DNA of 64,000 nt from Motacilla alba alba (lineage: Eukaryota > Chordata > Aves > Passeriformes > Motacillidae). The position numbers and the translations under genes were made by a program. Shown one piece after another: positions 50,411-61,691 of this stretch. The stretch is taken from positions 24,162,286 to 24,226,285 of the forward strand of contig NC_052021.1 of NCBI RefSeq assembly GCF_015832195.1. The letters run 5' to 3'. The notes beneath the pieces were generated by a model. That model was not told where the DNA came from. It worked only from the letters and a program-made list of their open reading frames with translations, and made no database searches. The stretch's first letter is position 1. Each line of letters opens with the position of its first letter.

Positions 50411-51962
50411 TTCTTGGCTTTGCTTCCAATGACCAGGGCATTGAAATGGTCCTTCTGGAAACCAGCAAAGGGACAAGGACCTGGAAAACGTCCTCTTTAC
50501 AGCGGGCAGCTAAGTAGGGGGAAAGCTTCAAGGACAACAAGAGGGTTTGTAAAACACTTGCTAATTTTAAACTGCTTATTATGGAAAACATGGTTTTGAG
50601 GACTCGGGACTCTTCAAAGTCTTTTCTGTGACTGATCTACAAACTACTCTCTGCTGTTGACTTTCCTGACCGAAAGAACTTCCCGACTTCCCGTGGATCA
50701 CAGAGTACTTGACCAGTGTGACAATGCACAAGGGAACAAATAGGAGGCAGTCACTCAGTGCCTCTGTCAACTGTATAGAGATCCTGGCCTTGATGTAGCA
50801 TAGTTATATTAAAAAAAGCAGGTTACCAGGAGAACTAACTGATGTAAATGCTAAAATGAGCAAAGGAATGTTTTGACTCTTAGAGAAATGATATTTGTTA
50901 ATTGGATAAAAAACAATGTGATACAGCAATTTGTTGCACTGAAACACCCTCAGGCAAACAAGCCCATATTAACCTGCATGCCCAGTAGTAACCTGTTCTC
51001 CCAAGTCCTTGTCTGCAATTGTACCACTTAGGAGAGACAGCTAAAACTCAAACTTGATTTTGCCTTACTTAGCCTTTTTTTCACTGCAGGATAACCACCA
51101 TACTCCAGGTCCTACAAGTGCTATTGTAGATATGATAGTATAGGGATATGAGCAGTTTAAGGTTTTATGCCTTATGTTCCAGTCAGTCATTTATTCTGTA
51201 CTAAAGCACATTCTGTCCCACAAATAGCTGCACTCGGGCAGCAAGTGATCCCTGCTGACACATTCTATCCCATGAACTGAAAGACACTCTACAGCAATGT
51301 ACCTGTGTAATTAGAACACATTCAAGTCAAGCACAAATTATCACTCTGGCAATAAGACACAATAGTTTGAGGGACAGGGATAACTCAGAAGCCATCCTAG
51401 GCCCATTATCTGAAAAGAAATAGATTTTGTTCGACTGAAATCCTTAACTACAAAGAAATACCATCTGAGCTCTACCTGAGCTTAAAATCTCCAGAGACTA
51501 TCCTACTGACTTAAGCAAGTTTTATTGTTGACTTAAAGGAGGCAGGGATTTCACCTTTCTGCATGGTCACTTTTGTGTCAACTCCCCCGTAGAAACTGAA
51601 CCAGCAAGATTTGCTACTTCTCCAGAGTGCAAAGCAACACCTGCTAGGTGGTGACCTGACTTCATTACATTTGGTTCCTCCCAAAATCCTCGTATTCTCA
51701 AAAGATACAGATCTAAGATAATGGCTGCTTATTTCAGATTGGAGAAGTTTGCTTCCTGCTGTGCACACCTGCTCTTTCTCTCTCCATGCTCACAGGAAGC
51801 TGCTCCTGCACTCCTGCTTTTAGCTATACTGATTAGCTACACCAGCAACAGCTCAAGTTCGAGGGTGAGGACAGGCAGCATATCCAATCCAGCAGCAGGA
51901 GGAGATATTGTCATCAGTGTATCAGCACCAGCTCATCAGAGCTTGATCCCTCTGCTACTTAC

Positions 51963-52035
51963 GCCTGGGTTTTCGACAGTCTTCTTTAATCACATCAAGA
52001 GTCACTTTAAACAGCTCCTTATCATGGTCAGTCAC
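51963..52035 (-). CDS. STN1: STN1 coding exon (between winged helices)
   Basis: The 73-base exon lies after TTTTTTCTTCAG. It encodes VTDHDKELFKVTLDVIKEDC then RKPR, plus one base. Human has VTREDKDLHRKIHRIIQQDCQKPNHMEKGC. The donor is set by frame: ending at CCCAGGC before GTAAGT makes the junction KPRH-AEKGC, parallel to human KPNHMEKGC. Ending two bases earlier would need a rare GC donor and would break the frame. The encoded helix opens the second winged-helix domain. Confidence 0.95.
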
Positions 52036-52579
52036 CTGAAGAAAAAAGAAGAAACTGGCCTTGCTGTTGAAAAACAATCCACTGACATAGTGTATTCTAA
52101 GCTAACGCTGTCATAATTACATTCTGCATTTTATGCTGCCTCCAAGACTAATAATGGACATCAAATCTTCAGGCAATATTTTTACTACTATTAGCAGCAT
52201 CCATGAGTTAGGTGAAGAACATGATACAACTAAGTTTGACCCAAAGGAGGGTGACTGCCTCAGCAGAACAGCAAGCTTTGACCCACTTGGATAAGGAGAA
52301 CTGTCCCAGGCCCCAGGTTTCAGTGAGCTAAGCTGGATCAGAGCAGTTTGGCAGCCCAGTGAACACAGACAGAACTTGGAGCAACTCAGTGGGTGATACA
52401 GAGGTACAATCAACAGTGAAGTAAGCTGCAGAAAATACTTCTGAGTAAACTGGGAGCACCTGGATGTCCTGCTGCTCTTTCTGAAACATTTCTACTATTT
52501 CTGCAATATTTTTATTGTGTTTACTGATTAGGAAAGTCATACCACTGAACTTGCTTGCAACCACAGCTCAGTTCCTTAC
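52036..52579 (-). other. STN1: STN1 intron (544 bases)
   Basis: A short intron with good splice sites at both ends. A 78-codon minus-strand open frame (52328-52564) overlaps it but resembles no STN1 segment, and the flanking exons join in frame without it. Confidence 0.85.
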
Positions 52580-52702
52580 ATAGTATAAGTCCTTGGAACT
52601 GCTAGGTTTCTGGAAAACCACTCCTTTCTCTTGTAGCATCTTTATTACTTCCTTAAAAACACTGTGAATCCTTTTGGAATTGGAGCTATTTTCTGACTTC
52701 AC
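52580..52702 (-). CDS. STN1: STN1 coding exon (first winged helix, second half)
   Basis: The 123-base, 41-codon exon lies after CTTTCCATCCAG and ends at TACTAT before GTAAGG. It encodes VKSENSSNSKRIHSVFKEVI, then KMLQEKGVVFQKPSSSKDLY and Y. Human has SKAIHSIFKNAIQLLQEKGLVFQKDDGFDNLYY. The helix IHSVFKEVIKMLQEKG followed by the VVFQK strand is the winged-helix core. It is phase 0 at both ends. Read through past the donor it would stop within a few codons, which supports the donor chosen. Confidence 0.96.
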
Positions 52703-55506
52703 CTGGATGGAAAGAAAGGAATGAAGCAGATGGTGAGAAATCTCAGCTCAGCCAAAGTTACCAGCAAAAGCTCCAGATGCTTTCAAGAAGAAGATGACTT
52801 CAGATCCTCTTTAACATGAATTTTGTTACACATTTTTCTTCATTTAGTAATTCACAAATCATAGCTGTTATGTATGAAATAATCAACATCACCGAGCTTT
52901 AAACAAAACCCAAACACCAGAATCTTGAGGAACCACAATCTCTAAACTGCCTTCTTTGTGATTAGCAGCTATTTGGTGATGCACCAAGAAATCTTTTTTG
53001 GAATATTCTTGTGATGCCTGCAGATCATTTGACTTTTTTGTTAATCAAGCTTTGTTCACTTTCAGAGTTTTCCTGGTAATAAGGGTAGGAAGGTAGGAAA
53101 ATCAGTATTTTGTAAGGTGATATTCAGGAGGAATCCAAGTGCTGAGGACTGGATTCCCATCTCCTGATTTCAGGGAGAGGAGAAAACTGACAAAACCAGC
53201 ATTTGTTTCATGCTCCCTTTGTTTCCAATTTTTTACAAACATTCTGGTCATGCTCTCAAGAGCTTCTCTACAGCCTAATGAAGTGAAAGGATAAAGAGCA
53301 TGCAAGAAATTAAGATAAGCATATGAAATAAGGAAACAAAGGATTCAGTTTTGAGGGTAGGTGGGAAATCAGTTCTTTTGTGAAAGGAGAACAATGTGTC
53401 TGGAAGTCCATAACTGAGGTTATTTAGAACACAGAGTTCTGTGTTTGGGACACATCTAACAGAGTAGAAGGAAGGAAGGGGAGGGGGAAAAAAAACAGGG
53501 AAAAGCAGGGTTTGTTTGAAAGTAAAGCAGAGCTAAGAGAGTGGAATGACAGCTAGGGAAGTAGAAGGAAATAATTACTCTTGGAGAAGGGAAAGTATGT
53601 GTAGATAAGAGCAAGACCATGATTTAATCTTCTCCATCTCCATCTGTCCTACTGTGTCCTTCAACCTCCCATTTATCTACACAGACTGCTTCAGTTCCCC
53701 AATTGCTGTTTTCTCATCTGTTGGGAGCACACTGTTCTCCCTGTGGTTTTCTTTGAGAAGGGAGCTAAACTGCTTCCCACAAACCACCATGTGATAACTA
53801 GAACCACACCAGAGCAACCAGAGCAAGATTTGCCAAGCCATTCCTTCAACTATCACCATAAATGCTCCCACCCTGTTCTGAACAAAAATATCAGACTTCA
53901 CATATCCTACTTCACTCACCAGGAGCAGCTCAGAGCCTTGGGAGTGAAGCAGGCAATCATCATGAACTAGAAAGAAAGTACGTGAATATGCGAAACGGGC
54001 ACCACAGGAGCAAAGGAAGAATATCTCCTCACAAAACATTCATTCAATGCATTTGCAGTTCTCAAGTGACACTCCAACAGCCTGGAAGCTGATGTACCTA
54101 ACTGGGAATAGTTCTGGGATCCAAAAGGGATATTGGTGTTAGCATGCATCACAAGTTTCTCCCTCCTGTTCCTCCAGATAACCCTCAGGACTTCAACAGG
54201 CCATAATCACATCTCTCTGTCCCACAACAGCTAACTCTCTTTTTCCTCTCAAATCACCAGTAAAAATAACTGCTGAATACTTCAAGATAATTAACACAGA
54301 ACAATGGCTCTTATTCTCAGTTCAGTTTCCTCTGTTTCAGGCTGAAGGATTCAGTGCCTGAACCTTGTCTGTCCTCTTGTCCACCATAGCACCAATCTGG
54401 ATAATAACAGACTCTACTTCTAATTACAAACTTGGCCATGCATCTGGACACTGTTCCAGTCGTAGCATTAATAACACTAAGGTATTTCTCCTCATTGTGC
54501 CTCTTCTGATGAACTGAAGAAACAAACATAAAATGCAGCAGGAAGTGAAATGTGAGTATTTGCTCACAGAAAAGCACATTCTCACAGCCATATGTAAAAT
54601 GAAGAGACTTTGCCTCTCACTCAAATGCAGTAATAAATCCTCAAGAATGTAAGAAATTGCTAGCAAAGCAACCAACTCAAGATTCTGATCAATTTTTAAT
54701 GTGAAAGCAAACATTTGGGGAGAAAAAAAGATAAAAATATTTCCAAAGAAGCACAATAATTATTCAGTTTGGCTTACCACTGAAATCCTGTCAGAAAAGG
54801 GAGATAATTAAAAACAGACTCTGTGTGAACTGACACACAGCTCAGCCTGGATGGATACTGAAACAGAATCACTAAGAATGCAAGTCAAGGCATTGACAGA
54901 GTGAAAGCAGCGAGGCTTTATTATAAGTAAGCAGCTGCTCCATATCAGCACTCTCTCATATGTGCTGCAGAATCCACAGAAAAGGGCTTCATGGCAGAAG
55001 GACTGCTCCTGAAAACCAAAATAGGGCTCCTGCCCACTTTAATAGTACCATGTTATATATTAATACAAAATATTATGTATTATTGGTGTTTAGTAGTACT
55101 ATAAAATGACAGGAAAAATTTAGGGTTTTTTCTTAGTAGTCTAAAACATGCTCCCTCCTCTCCGTTCCTCTGGGTAAAGCTACAATTAAATTTCTTTGTC
55201 AACACAGTCTAAAATTGCTTCATCTGCTCTTTTGGTCCACCCAAAGTAACTCCAGCATCTCATCCTGCAAATGCACAAGTCAATAGTACTTCTCCCCAGT
55301 ACCTCTCCCAGTGTTCACACCTCCTTTTGCAAAGTGCCCCCCTTGGGCATGCCTTAGTTTCAGGGTGCACCATTTCAGATTCTCTGAAGCAGTAACAGCA
55401 GGGTCTTACTCTTCTCTTCCAAATCGGGTCCATTTCAAATAAATTAAGCTGTACATCCAAAACATAGGAGCATTCAAGAATCAGTCACCCCTTTTGTAAA
55501 ACACAT

Positions 55507-55533
55507 TGTGTGTGTGTGTGCGTGTGTGTGTGT
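55507..55533. repeat. (TG)n microsatellite with one CG interruption
   Basis: Thirteen or so TG units with a single CG replacing TG at 55521-55522, inside an STN1 intron. Confidence 0.95.
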
Positions 55534-56035
55534 AGCCTAACACAGAAGCAGCTATTAAATAATAATTTCACTATCGTTCCCCTCACTCCCAAGAATGGCC
55601 AAGGGCTCTGAAGCAAAGCCAACAGCAGAATCTATGTATCCAGAATTAAGTTGGTACTTTAATCAATATATTCCATCTGACAGGCCTCACACAGCTTAAT
55701 GGGCTGGTGCTGTACAACCAGTTATTCTCAGATCTTTAAAATAAGACAGATTCTCTGTACAATCAATAATAGGTCAAAGAAATGAAGTGGTAAAGGAATT
55801 AGTGAGTCTGTTCAAAACACTGGAGCTATGTAACCTTTGACTCATTATGAATCACACCCTGATGGTGTTAAAGTTTCCTGGTATAACCACACATGTGATT
55901 CTACTCATGGAATCACCTTTTGCATTTTCTCATGTAATGTTTAATCCTGGGCTTAGGCAGGTGACAATTTTAGTAATAGTGATCCTGGATGTGTCAGTCC
56001 TGAAGTCCTATAATAAGTTTTGCAGCTTATTATAG

Positions 56036-56103
56036 CAAGTAATATTTGAAATAATATTTTAAAAATGTTTAAATAATATATTAAAATATTTAAATAATAT
56101 TCA
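56036..56103. repeat. AT-rich imperfect inverted repeat
   Basis: Almost pure A/T. It is bounded by TTTGAAATAATATTTTA on the left and TTTAAATAATATTCAAA on the right, which are imperfect reverse complements of each other. It could extrude as a hairpin, but it may be simple AT drift. Confidence 0.55.
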
Positions 56104-57811
56104 AAGCAGTGGTGAGACTTCCTTGAGAGGCAGAAAGACAAAGACACTGTGTCAAGAAGTTACAATGAACTGTGTTACACCTACAGTACAATGAACAGGG
56201 TAGACACAGACAGTGTGAACAACACTACAAAACTTCCTGCTTTAACTACTTCTCGTTGGTGACCTTGAGATAATATTCAAATCAAGAGGAGTACAAACAG
56301 CACACTCGGGAAAGCGCAACTCAAGTTACGCGTCCAAGGCAGTGACATTCACAAACTGGAACGGCAGCACTAAAATAGCACACACTATAGCTTATGCATG
56401 GCAGAAGGGCAGAAATACTGTTAATCAAGAATGGCTGGTTTAAAGCATTTCAGCGGAGAATGCGGATGGATCCACTTAACATGTAGCTTTCTTTAAAAAT
56501 GGGACCAAAGGCTTGTCCATTTGCCAAACATAATTGCCTAAGTCCAGCAAGTACACTCTGGAGTTCTCTAAGCACAAAATTACTTTTTCTTGTTTTACTT
56601 GTAGTCTTCCTTCTGGTACCCACCCCTCCAAACTCAAAAATCACTTGTTTTAAGGGATAGGGAAAAGGCTACCTTTGGGATAGATGGGGAACTGGTTATG
56701 CAAATTAAACCTCCAGTAGCTTTACAACTCATAAAAGACTTGTTAATTTTTAACTATTTTTAAAAGCAGTTAAATTCTCTTCCTTATCATCTGTAGACTC
56801 TAAAATTAAATTTTCCCTAGTACATGTCTGAGAAGAGGAAATTATTTCAGTTCTTCCAGATGCATCTGCTAGAGGGAAATTTATTCCAGACAGGCAGAAG
56901 ACTGCACTGCCAGGGAGGCATCAGGACTGGAATGAGGTATTGTAGGACGTGTATGGGATGTGGACAGGGCTCAGCTACAAAGTAATGCTGAAAAGGAACA
57001 CAAAGATGCTGCCTACCTCAAACTATCCCAGCTAACTCCTTCCATTTTCACCCTTTGCTCCACGCCACTGCAGTGACTCCACAGCAGCTCATCACCTCCC
57101 TGGAGAAAATATTCCATGAGAAGACACCCTCCCACTATGATGAACACCGTGCAAGTACTTTAAAAGTTGGGAAAGAGATGAAGGGGGAAAGGAAGAGAAA
57201 GCAAACAAATAGTTTAACAGCAACTTGTGCTCTAGAACACTGGAATCGGGATAAAAAAATTACCTACACATCTAAATAACTCATCCTTTTACATCCAGGA
57301 AAAGTGTAAGAAGTGAACAAGCGTGTATATTGTGGCATGGCCTAATTAGCTGAGTTGGCTCTGTAGCTCCTGCCTTGCCAAATAGGCCCAAAGTAACATT
57401 GTTCCACATCAGCAGCACCATTTATCCTCTTGGCTTGAGGGCAGTGCAAAACAAAAGACTACTGAAGAGAAAAGAAAGGAAGAGGGACAGAAATCAGATC
57501 TATTACACTTCCTTTTGTGGATAGAACTGGGTACTTGACCCTTTACCAATTATGAAAGGTGACACTAGGCACTCCTCCTAAGGCATTCACGCCACTTGAC
57601 AACTGCAGGTCTTTTCTTATGCAAGAACAGATAACCTTCTTTGCAAGAAATTAATAGTAAAGGACAGTAAGGAGAACTGCAATTTCTAAATAAGCATCTG
57701 TGCACCCAAATTCCTAGGACACATACTCACATCCTTGTATCAGGGTCAGGAACAACTACTAATTATTATGATAGCTCTTCATGACTGCTAACAACACTGA
57801 TGCTACAGTAT

Positions 57812-58230
57812 TTTTCTTGGTTTGGGGTTTTTGAGTTGTTTTTCTTTTGGTTGGTTGGTGTTTTGTTTGGGTTGAGTTTTCTTGGGGGATTTTTTCAGTC
57901 TTTCTGTGTTTGTTCTGCACCAGTTCCTACTTTAAATGGCTTTGTAAATTATTTATCTTGGTCTTTCTATAAATGCTGAAGCGTTTAAGTTTCCAGTATT
58001 GGACACAATGGCCACTACTTCCTCTAACATGAAGTGTTTGGGAACTTTTAATACTGTTCCAGCTAGTTTGGAAAGTACCAGGTGCCATGTTGGATAATCT
58101 ACTAGCAAAATTTTCTGTCTAATGAGAATATCTCCTGTTAGTGCTAATCCCCATGTTTGTTTTAAAGCAAACCAGAAAAAAAAAACAACCACTTTAAATA
58201 AAACCAAAACAAACAAACAAAAAACCCCAA
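57812..58230. repeat. Opposed GT-rich and AC-rich tracts
   Basis: A G/T-rich stretch at about 57812-57895 (GGTTGGTTGGTG, TTTGTTTGGG) faces an A/C-rich stretch at about 58165-58230 (AAAACAAACAAACAAAAAAC). They are loosely complementary and flank about 270 bases of complex sequence. The flanked part is open on the minus strand (57953-58216, 87 codons) but matches no family I recognise. Confidence 0.4.
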
Positions 58231-59268
58231 CTCAGCTATCAAGAACAGCTATCAGCAGCAGTTCAACAAGGCCAACAAGAAAAGAGCTACTTTTCATTAT
58301 TATTTGACCTCATCTGCAAGAGACTGGTTTTTGTGTTACTTTTTTGGGGTTTCTTAAGAATTAAACAAACATTAGAATTCAATGTAACATAGCACTTAAC
58401 ATTACAGTGCACTTCAAAATCAGGGTGAAAATGACTGTCAGGGATTTATTTCTCTACAGAAAACCAAAAAGTAAACAAATGAATCACAACACTCCAGCTT
58501 AAGTTCCAGCTGCCATTGCTTTCATGGTAAAAGATGCAACTGTAAGCTTTGTGGAAATTTATCACTTCATACAAGTTGAGAATCTAGTTTTTAATTTATC
58601 CAACTAATACAGAATAATTTAAAGCCATTTGACAAAATGAGTGTTGTTCTGTTTCCCGTTCTGATCAAGAGGTTACTAACTAATTGGAAAATTTCTTAAT
58701 ACTTTGGTTACATGCAACTGCCTGTAAACTGATTTCAATTTAATCCCACCTTCTCATCCTTTCACAGTTAGGGATTTCCAGTGTGAGCAACATGTAGCAG
58801 GGAGCACTGTTCATCCACCCATCATAACCTCCTCTTGAGAGCTGCATCTCTATTAATATATTGAGCTTCAAATGAGAAACAAAACAAAGATTTTGTGCTC
58901 CCTTCTCCTGATTAGATCCAGGATCTCAAAGCTCTGTCCCAAAAAACTCAAGCACCTTAAAGGGATCTCTTTTTCTGACACAGCTACAAATTACAAATCT
59001 AAATAAAGTAGTGGCTGTTGCAGGCTGTAAGATTGCTCAGCCCTAACACAAGATTACCCCTAATAACAGAATGTTCTTACATTACTTTTTCCAGCCCAGT
59101 TTTATATCTCCAAAGTAACAAGATTTCTTCAAGCTCTGTAAATAATTAATGTGTAAAGCTCAAGCACTGGTGGTTTTTGAATCCTCAGAAGACGCCAGTT
59201 TATGCTTTAAAAAAGTACACGGTTTTATTTCCCCCCACTAAAAGCTTGGAACAGGTTCATTCACTCAC

Positions 59269-59431
59269 CTCCTCACAGCTGGGGCTGGGTAGATGCACAC
59301 CCATCAGAGACACCAGAGAATCAACTGTCTCCAACTCCTGCTGGTAAAAGGTCTGAATTTTGTTTTCTAATAGGAAGCCTTGCACTTTCTCATACAGCAT
59401 ATGGATTGAGAAATTCTGACCCTCCAGGCCA
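59269..59431 (-). CDS. STN1: STN1 coding exon (first winged helix)
   Basis: The 163-base exon lies after ATCCTTGTAG and ends at GAGGAG before GTGAGT. After the split Ser it reads GLEGQNFSIHMLYEKVQGF, then LLENKIQTFYQQELETVDSL and VSLMGVHLPSPSCEE. Human has LSEKAKEFLMENRVQSFYQQELEMVESLLSL in the equivalent position. The FYQQELE block is the clearest signature. It forms the start of the first C-terminal winged-helix domain. The exon ends in phase 0. Confidence 0.96.
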
Positions 59432-60171
59432 CTACAAGGATACACAGAACATGTCAAAAAGTAAGAAATGTGTTTTAGAACAATTACATAAAGTCAGTCC
59501 ACTGGACTGGTTTCAAAGGTCAAAGGATGTTTTACTGTCCTTAAACAATTTGAATTTAAATCCTTAATTAAACCAGATCATTTTTATAAGTACAAACTTT
59601 CAACTGTTCTTCTTCAATCATTTGCTGATAGTGTTTTGTGAATCTAAGATCTGCACTCTCTGAAACAACACTACACCCACCAGGCCTCCCAATAAGCATC
59701 CAGCTACCCTGAAACTGAGTACAGGGGAGGGTGTTTGACTCAGCTTATTGAGGTTATGGATTTGTGATTTGACAAGGCAGGAGAGCATTTCAGTGGAATA
59801 GCTCCTCAACCTTACACATAAAACAACGTCAGTCAAGGATACTTCTCCATCCTCTCTGCTGACCTCAGTCCCAAACCTTGCTCTAAATCCCATCTTTTTT
59901 CTCTAGATGAAAGAGGTCTGTACACAGTATTTTAATTCCTTTCTAATATTCACTTTAGTTTGGCATTGTATTTCTTTCCTCAGATTATGGACAGGTATCT
60001 CATCTGTATGTATCACCAAATATTTGGGAGAAAAGCAGTCTGCTACTGTGTATGAATGCAGTCTGAATCACAGTCAGGCCCTGTTCTATTGTTTTCAAAG
60101 TTATTACAACAAGTAAACAATCACAATATCCCATACTTTGCCCCAGGAGCACTTCTGCATACTGCATTTAC
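59432..60171 (-). other. STN1: STN1 intron (740 bases)
   Basis: Intron with a GT donor and AG acceptor in frame-compatible positions. I see nothing else in it. Confidence 0.9.
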
Positions 60172-60283
60172 CTCTGTATTTCCTCAGGGCCCTTGAAAGG
60201 TTTATCATAAACTTCTCTATAGAGACAGGGGAGCTCCAGCATTCTTGAAATCTGGATATCACACACAGGATCATCCACTTTAT
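60172..60283 (-). CDS. STN1: STN1 coding exon (end of OB fold)
   Basis: The 112-base exon lies after CTTTCCAG and ends at ACAGAG before GTAAAT. It encodes YKVDDPVCDIQISRMLELP, then CLYREVYDKPFKGPEEIQ. Human has [30 protein letters not shown]. It closes the OB fold and enters the linker to the first winged helix. Here a Cys replaces the human Trp of DDPVW. It ends in phase 2 (AG), giving Ser with the next exon. Confidence 0.97.
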
Positions 60284-61529
60284 CTGGAAAGGCAGTGAGA
60301 ACATGTCGACCTGGCCAGGACTCCCACACAATTTTTTAAGCAAGCAAACCTGAGGCAGCACAACAGAGCTTCACAGCCAGTATTAAATTGGTAAAATTTG
60401 TTCACTGTGGTTTTTATAAAAACAAACCACAAAGGCCAATCCTTCTTTTACAGTTTACAAGGAGGTAAAATGGCCTGTTGTGGTGCATTACAGATTATGC
60501 TTTTGTCTGACAACTTTTTTAACCAGAATTTATGATCTGTATTTTACCTTTCAGCAGCCTTTATCCATTAAATGAAGTTTACACATAGTAAGGAGCTTTA
60601 TTTGGGCCAAAGTGAAAGCAATTTGGAGGCTATTTGAATTGCATGGCTCTCTTTGGTATTATTACCAACCCACGAATGGGTTGCATACACTCATAAATCT
60701 TCTGTCTGGAAAGGAAGGCTGAACTCCCTTGCAAATTTAAGCTAGAGCTGAAAAATCTAGACTTTTTATCTGACTTATACAGGGTTTTTAAAATACAGGA
60801 TTTTCTTCACTAAAGAAATAATTTCAGTATTATCTCTGTAAGATCCCACTGGAGAAAACCAGCTCTTACCAACAGCACAGACATGGAACTGAGAAGAAGT
60901 TATGTAACTGGAAGCTCCCAGAGCCGTGGGCTGCAGAGCCCTGCTGCTCCAAGAGCTGTCAGACACAGAGGCAGCACCTGCATGCAGATCTGTGCCTGAG
61001 GAACACTTCTCCCTCACCCTGCAGAGCCAGGGAGCTGAGGAGAAGCCAGGCTCCAGTGGGACTCTGCCCATATGCTGCTGCCTGCCCATGGAATGGATTG
61101 GCTGTGGCAAACAGCAGCCACTTCTCCAAAGCCCTCAGAGCCCTTGGTGAAGTGGGACACAGAAGGTCAGCAGCTCTCTTCCCACAGGCTTTGGCTGCTC
61201 TAATTCAACACAGGGAAATCTGAAGAGCAAATCACTCTTGCAGACACCCAACCACAGTATCTGTGTAGTATCCTTGTATGCATGCTAATCAGCTTTTACA
61301 GTTTTTCCAGGGATGCCTGGTTTACAGGCAGTCTAATCTCACACATTACATAGTGTGTCTTCTAACCTTATGCTGCTACAATTGAAATAAAGATATACAG
61401 ATGAAAATCCTTAGAAAAATGAGATGCCAGAAAATAATGTGGAAAATATTCAATTAATTGCATACAGCTCAGATATTTTCACAGATTCAGACATCTTAGT
61501 TACAGCTAACCCAGATTCATAACACTCAC
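60284..61529 (-). other. STN1: STN1 intron (1.25 kb)
   Basis: Intron between the two OB-fold exons. A GC-richer patch at about 60900-61150 produces overlapping short frames on both strands, with no recognisable product. Confidence 0.9.
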
Positions 61530-61691
61530 AAAAACACGAAGCCTGAATTTCTCTTTGTTGCCTATAGGTTCGGATGTGACCTCTGACCCTGACAACATCT
61601 CCAATCTCCAGCTTGGTTTTCTGGCTTACTGTTTCTTGGAGTTTCTTCAGCTGTTCAAACACACTGAGACTGCTGGGTGTGCTTGGATGAC
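61530..61691 (-). CDS. STN1: STN1 coding exon (OB fold)
   Basis: The 162-base exon starts after CTTCTTGCAG and ends at TGTTTTT before GTGAGT. It encodes GHPSTPSSLSVFEQLKKLQ, followed by ETVSQKTKLEIGDVVRVRGH and IRTYRQQREIQASCF. Human has QLKKLQETIEQKTKIEIGDTIRVRGSIRTYREEREI at the same place. The segment covers a variable linker and the later OB-fold strands, including the conserved RVRG and IRTYR turns. It ends in phase 1, and the split codon is completed to Tyr in the next exon. Confidence 0.97.

Larger units (their letters stand above)
48112..51962 (-). other. STN1: STN1 intron before last exon
   Basis: A 3.85-kb intron. It contains a small CpG-rich cluster at about 50305-50400 and an 18-base T tract near 50050. 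No exon or RNA gene was recognised in the remainder. Confidence 0.75.
52703..59268 (-). other. STN1: STN1 intron (about 6.6 kb)
   Basis: The largest visible STN1 intron. It contains a GT microsatellite (55507-55533), an AT-rich imperfect inverted repeat (about 56036-56103) and GT-rich/AC-rich opposed tracts (57812-57895 and 58165-58230). No exon, RNA gene or clear transposon was recognised elsewhere in it. Confidence 0.8.

Noticed and set aside
52328..52564. Minus-strand 78-codon frame immediately next to an STN1 exon
   Set aside because: It lies entirely in the 544-base intron between two exons that join in phase 0. No match to STN1.
53677..54039. 120-codon minus-strand frame inside an STN1 intron
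   Set aside because: Same strand as STN1, but the neighbouring exons join in frame without it and it resembles no STN1 segment.
60775..61150. 111-codon minus and 74-codon plus frames in an STN1 intron
   Set aside because: GC-richer intronic patch, with no homology and no place in the STN1 exon chain.
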